This document shows positions 6,634 to 8,474 of a stretch of DNA of 8,474 nt, piece by piece (position 1 is the first letter of the stretch; each line of letters opens with the position of its first letter). The notes below the pieces were generated by a model. That model was not told the DNA's origin, searched no databases, and saw only the letters and a program-made list of their open reading frames with translations. The stretch comes from an uncultured Bacteroidales bacterium (GTDB lineage: Bacteria > Bacteroidota > Bacteroidia > Bacteroidales > Muribaculaceae). The position numbers were made by a program, and so were the translations under genes. The stretch is from assembly GCA_947177325.1 (NCBI GenBank), contig CAMWUH010000077.1, positions 1 to 8,474 on the forward strand, written 5' to 3'.

Positions 6634-7200
6634 ATGGCTAATGAAAATGAAATTCTGAGAATGATACGTCAAAAGGTTGGCTTGAATATGACTCGCAGTG
6701 TTGATTTCGACGTCCTCTCGCAATCAATAAAAGATACCACCAACGAAAACCTGGGCGTCAACACCCTCAAACGCCTTTTCGGTTTCAAAACCGACAAGGT
6801 TGTGCCCCGCCTTTCGACCATGGATATCATTGCACAATATCTCGGTAGCGATGATTATGAATCGCTCCTCAAGCGTTTGGGCGACGACGCCGACATCTCG
6901 ATTTTCACACCCATTGATTGCATTGAAGTGCAAAGCCTTGAGCGCGGTACTCAACTGCGCCTGTCCTACGACCCCAATCGCGTCTATTTCCTCACTTACA
7001 TTGGCCAGTGTCAGTTCATAGTCAACGACGTAGAGGGAAGTCATAATATTCAGAAAGGCGACCTCTTGACAATCACACAGTTAGCCGTAGGCCACCGTTT
7101 CGTAGTGGCCCACGTCAATCGCAACGGCGAAGACCTCGGAGCCTATGAATCAGCAAAATATCGCGGCCTGAAATCCGTAGAGATTATCTCCCTCGCCTGA
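6634..7200 (+). CDS. Putative DNA-binding protein: HTH-like N-terminus plus beta-rich C-terminal domain
   Basis: Protein of 188 residues, not assigned to a named family. Residues about 24-80 are helical and carry the pattern LSQSIKDTT...LGVNTLKRLFGF...PRLSTMDIIAQYLG. I associate the TLKRLFG / PR.ST.D..A.YLG spacing with a helix-turn-helix-like domain common in Bacteroidetes proteins. Residues about 95-187 alternate in a beta pattern (GTQLRLSYD, RVYFLTYIGQCQFIVND, KGDLLTITQLAVGHRFVVAHV, KSVEIISLA) and could form a small barrel or cupin-like ligand domain. There is no signal peptide or membrane segment. I chose the ATG at 6634 because a -7 promoter box covers the earlier TTG at 6592. The gene is separated from the operon upstream by its own promoter and converges on the next gene with 9 bases between stops. 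A ligand-responsive regulator is the simplest inference, but no target or ligand can be read from the sequence. Confidence 0.7.
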   Translation: MANENEILRMIRQKVGLNMTRSVDFDVLSQSIKDTTNENLGVNTLKRLFGFKTDKVVPRLSTMDIIAQYLGSDDYESLLKRLGDDADISIFTPIDCIEVQSLERGTQLRLSYDPNRVYFLTYIGQCQFIVNDVEGSHNIQKGDLLTITQLAVGHRFVVAHVNRNGEDLGAYESAKYRGLKSVEIISLA

Positions 7201-7209
7201 TCCCGTCCC

Positions 7210-7767
7210 TTAGTTTTGAGTCGGGTCAAACGGCGTCATGTGATAGCCCAATGCATTCAGCTCCATAGCCATCCCGGCCAAGTAAAGCTGATGTAGCGCT
7301 GCCAGATAACACCCAAATGCATCAGGCGTTCCTGGTTCAACATGCTCATGCGCCAATAATCCATTGACTCGTGCGGCACATTGCGCCACCAGCTCACTGA
7401 CTTTCTCAGCCGCTTCGCCCTCATAGTGGAGCAAATCCTTAACCACCGTGTCGTCAAGATTATCATAACCCGCCTTATCGCGAAGTTGCTCGTAGTAATC
7501 TTTACGTCCGGAGTGGGCAGCCCAGTCAGTATCCCAATAATAAGCCATCGCCATACCGATAAACATCATCCAGCCAAGCGACACAACCGGATACTGCTCA
7601 AATTCCCGCGCTCCGTCGGGAATGTAGCTCCTGACTATCTCAGGCCACTTCTCCTCAACGTCGGGACATTCGGGCACAACTTCATCAACCGCACCCTTTT
7701 CCTTTAAAAACTTCAAAAGGTCAGCCTTGACCTTAGCCTCAAAATCATCTACAAATTTACTTTCCAT
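7210..7767 (-). CDS. Conserved-looking alpha-helical hypothetical protein
   Basis: Protein of 185 residues that I do not recognise as a named family, although it reads like a genuine Bacteroidales protein: acidic, Trp/Tyr-rich and without low complexity. There is no signal peptide. Residues 1-25 form a charged amphipathic helix. Residues 56-82 contain FEQYPVVSLGWMMFIGMAMAYYWDTDW, whose middle (about 61-78) is hydrophobic but interrupted by polar and small residues; it could be a buried helix or a marginal membrane helix. Residues 83-140 are helical and charged. Residues 148-175 form a second Met/Leu-rich helix (AALHQLYLAGMAMELNALGY). The two GMAM-containing helices may pack together in a helical bundle. 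The ATG at 7767 starts the frame directly after an AT-rich leader and agrees with a -7 box on the minus strand at 7866-7873. It diverges from the DUF2795 gene. No function is assigned. Confidence 0.75.
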   Translation of the reverse strand: MESKFVDDFEAKVKADLLKFLKEKGAVDEVVPECPDVEEKWPEIVRSYIPDGAREFEQYPVVSLGWMMFIGMAMAYYWDTDWAAHSGRKDYYEQLRDKAGYDNLDDTVVKDLLHYEGEAAEKVSELVAQCAARVNGLLAHEHVEPGTPDAFGCYLAALHQLYLAGMAMELNALGYHMTPFDPTQN

Positions 7768-7865
7768 AATTAAATTAAGTCAGATTAACGTTGTAATTTT
7801 CACTATAACGCCATTTAAAGGGTTGAAAGTTTATTTAAAAAATAAAAAATCACTCAACCAACACT

Positions 7866-7873
7866 CAAAACTA
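7866..7873 (-). promoter_or_regulatory. Candidate -7 box for the 7210-7767 gene
   Basis: The plus strand reads CAAAACTA, so the minus strand reads TAGTTTTG, an exact TANNTTTG match. The leader to the ATG at 7767 would be about 90 bases. A -33 TTTG is not evident 19-21 bases upstream. The last base of the box coincides with the -33 element proposed for the opposite-strand gene. Confidence 0.5.
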
Positions 7874-7903
7874 TTGTATATAAAAATATAATTGCTAATT
7901 TTG
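7873..7903 (+). promoter_or_regulatory. Promoter of the DUF2795 gene
   Basis: TAATTTTG at 7896-7903 is an exact TANNTTTG -7 box. ATTG at 7873-7876 serves as a -33 element (TTTG with one change) with a 19-base spacer, the usual Bacteroidetes distance. This is the best-formed promoter in the window. Transcription would start near 7910, leaving an A-rich leader of about 80 bases before the ATG at 7992. Confidence 0.7.
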
Positions 7904-7991
7904 CACCCACTTTTATAAGCAGTTGGAGAAAACGGACCTTCCCCGACTCACAATAACCGAAGTATCAAACTATAAAAAACGAATAACAACT

Positions 7992-8213
7992 ATGTATTGG
8001 ACACTTGAATTGGCCTCGAAGCTCGAAGACGCTCCCTGGCCCGCAACCAAAGACGAACTTATTGACTACGCAATGCGCTCCGGAGCTCCCCTTGAAGTTA
8101 TCGAAAACCTCCAGGAGATGGAAGACGAAGGCGAAACCTACGAATCAATCGAAGACATCTGGCTCGACTACCCCTCCAAAGAAGACTTCTTCTTCAACGA
8201 AGACGAATATTAA
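7992..8213 (+). CDS. Small acidic DUF2795 protein
   Basis: Protein of 73 residues. MYWTLELASKLEDAPWPATK at 1-20 and DELIDYAMRSGAPLEVIENL at 21-40 match the small DUF2795 proteins I know from Bacteroidales almost word for word. They are followed by the acidic tail (EDIWLDYPSKEDFFFNEDEY) typical of the group. DUF2795 is a short helical domain of unknown function; it is cytosolic, with no signal or membrane segment. The frame is open further upstream to a TTG at 7923, but the conserved N-terminus MYWTLELA, the only ATG, and the promoter at 7873-7903 favour 7992. It stands alone: the upstream gene is divergent, and a hairpin follows 28 bases after the stop. Strong conservation in a small, single-gene transcript suggests a basic cellular role, but none can be named. 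Confidence 0.9.
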   Translation: MYWTLELASKLEDAPWPATKDELIDYAMRSGAPLEVIENLQEMEDEGETYESIEDIWLDYPSKEDFFFNEDEY

Positions 8214-8241
8214 AGCGATAAGTTCGCGTAAACGATTAATA

Positions 8242-8286
8242 ATCAATGGTCAAGCAAAGAATCTTTGTTTGGCCATTGGTGTTTTA
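8242..8286 (+). terminator. Long hairpin followed by a T-tract after the DUF2795 gene
   Basis: CAATGGTCAAGCAAAG at 8244-8259 pairs with CTTTGTTTGGCCATTG at 8263-8278 across a three-base loop. All 16 positions pair if two G.U pairs are allowed (T8250 with G8272, G8254 with T8268). The stem extends outward by one G.U and one A-U pair. GTTTTAT follows at once. A factor-independent terminator for the DUF2795 transcript is the simplest reading. On the opposite strand the two G.U pairs become A.C mismatches, so the structure favours plus-strand RNA. Confidence 0.6.
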
Positions 8287-8317
8287 TAGCCTCAGATGGT
8301 CCGGTTTGTTTGGCCAT
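8264..8317 (+). repeat. 13-bp direct repeat of the hairpin's right arm
   Basis: TTTGTTTGGCCAT occurs at 8264-8276 and again at 8305-8317. The second copy is also preceded by ATGGTC (8296-8301), as the first hairpin is (8246-8251). ATGGTC can pair with GGCCAT (8312-8317, one G.U) around a 10-base loop. The second unit looks like a shortened copy of the first hairpin. Confidence 0.65.
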
Positions 8318-8362
8318 ATTCAATGTTAATCCTAATGATTGTGCCATTAATTTCGCTAAAAT

Positions 8363-8374
8363 TATACGCGTATA
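8363..8374. repeat. 12-bp perfect palindrome
   Basis: TATACGCGTATA is self-complementary and flanked by AT-rich sequence. It has the size of a dimeric regulator or recombinase core site, but no partner gene is visible nearby. Confidence 0.45.
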
Positions 8375-8380
8375 TAAAAT

Positions 8381-8426
8381 CCTCCGGAATATTCCTGTTT
8401 CATATAGAGGAGGAATATGCCGGAGG
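8381..8426. repeat. 16-bp inverted repeat enclosing an SD-like sequence and an ATG
   Basis: CCTCCGGAATATTCCT at 8381-8396 is complementary to AGGAATATGCCGGAGG at 8411-8426 with one mismatch (A8388 against G8419); the loop is 14 bases. Read on the minus strand the hairpin is followed by ATTTTATATA, so it could end a minus-strand transcript arriving from beyond the right edge. Read on the plus strand, GAGGAGGA at 8407-8414 precedes an ATG at 8417 whose frame stays open to the edge (MPEEKPSKAGSGG...), partly buried in the stem. I cannot tell which reading is right. An interspersed palindromic repeat is a third option. Confidence 0.6.
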
Positions 8427-8474
8427 AAAAACCGAGTAAGGCGGGTTCTGGCGGCTTCCATAAACCTCATACAT

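Noticed and set aside
7198..7230. Possible bidirectional terminator between the convergent genes
   Set aside because: Only CCCG at 7202-7205 and CGGG at 7222-7225 pair, around a 16-base loop and without a clear T-tract.
7923..7991. TTG start adding 23 residues to the DUF2795 protein
   Set aside because: The small DUF2795 proteins begin with MYWTLELA, and the ATG at 7992 gives exactly this N-terminus.
8243..8470. 75-codon minus-strand frame at the right edge
   Set aside because: It runs through two hairpins and the palindrome, its composition follows these structures, and no promoter or family signal supports it.

Overview
The window looks like chromosomal, mostly housekeeping DNA from a member of the Bacteroidales; Muribaculaceae or a close relative is my guess, not something the sequence proves. 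Three things point there: promoters with the Bacteroidetes -7 box TANNTTTG, start codons without usable Shine-Dalgarno sequences, and proteins typical of the order (tandem DUF1573 proteins, a long RluA-type pseudouridine synthase, a 73-residue DUF2795 protein). No tRNA, rRNA, CRISPR array, transposase or phage gene was seen.

Layout. Bases 1-677 (minus strand) hold the first 225 codons of ATP-dependent PEP carboxykinase (pckA), which runs off the left edge. Bases 678-990 form a divergent, AT-rich promoter region. From 991 to 6512 five plus-strand genes lie close together (gaps of 15-48 bases) and probably form one transcription unit: rlmN (23S rRNA/tRNA m2A methyltransferase), two adjacent exported DUF1573 proteins that look like a tandem duplication, meaB (the GTPase chaperone of methylmalonyl-CoA mutase), and a 565-residue RluA-family pseudouridine synthase with a long N-terminal extension. 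A separate promoter at 6587 drives a 188-residue protein with a helix-turn-helix-like N-terminus and a beta-rich C-terminus. It converges, with a 9-base gap, on a minus-strand alpha-helical protein of unknown function (7210-7767). That gene and the DUF2795 gene (7992-8213) diverge from a shared AT-rich region with overlapping promoter elements.

The last 260 bases contain no convincing gene but are rich in structure: a long G.U-tolerant hairpin that could end the DUF2795 transcript, a 13-bp direct repeat of one hairpin arm, a 12-bp palindrome, and a 16-bp inverted repeat that encloses a Shine-Dalgarno-like sequence and an ATG open to the window edge.

How the genes work together. rlmN and the RluA-type enzyme both modify structured RNA, so the operon is partly a ribosome-maturation cluster. 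PckA and MeaB both serve the succinate/propionate branch of anaerobic Bacteroidetes metabolism (PEP to oxaloacetate to succinate, then B12-dependent methylmalonyl-CoA mutase to propionate), although they lie in different transcription units. I found no clear new defence or mobile system. The least explained parts are the right-hand hairpin region, the N-terminal domain of the RluA-type enzyme and the HTH/beta protein.
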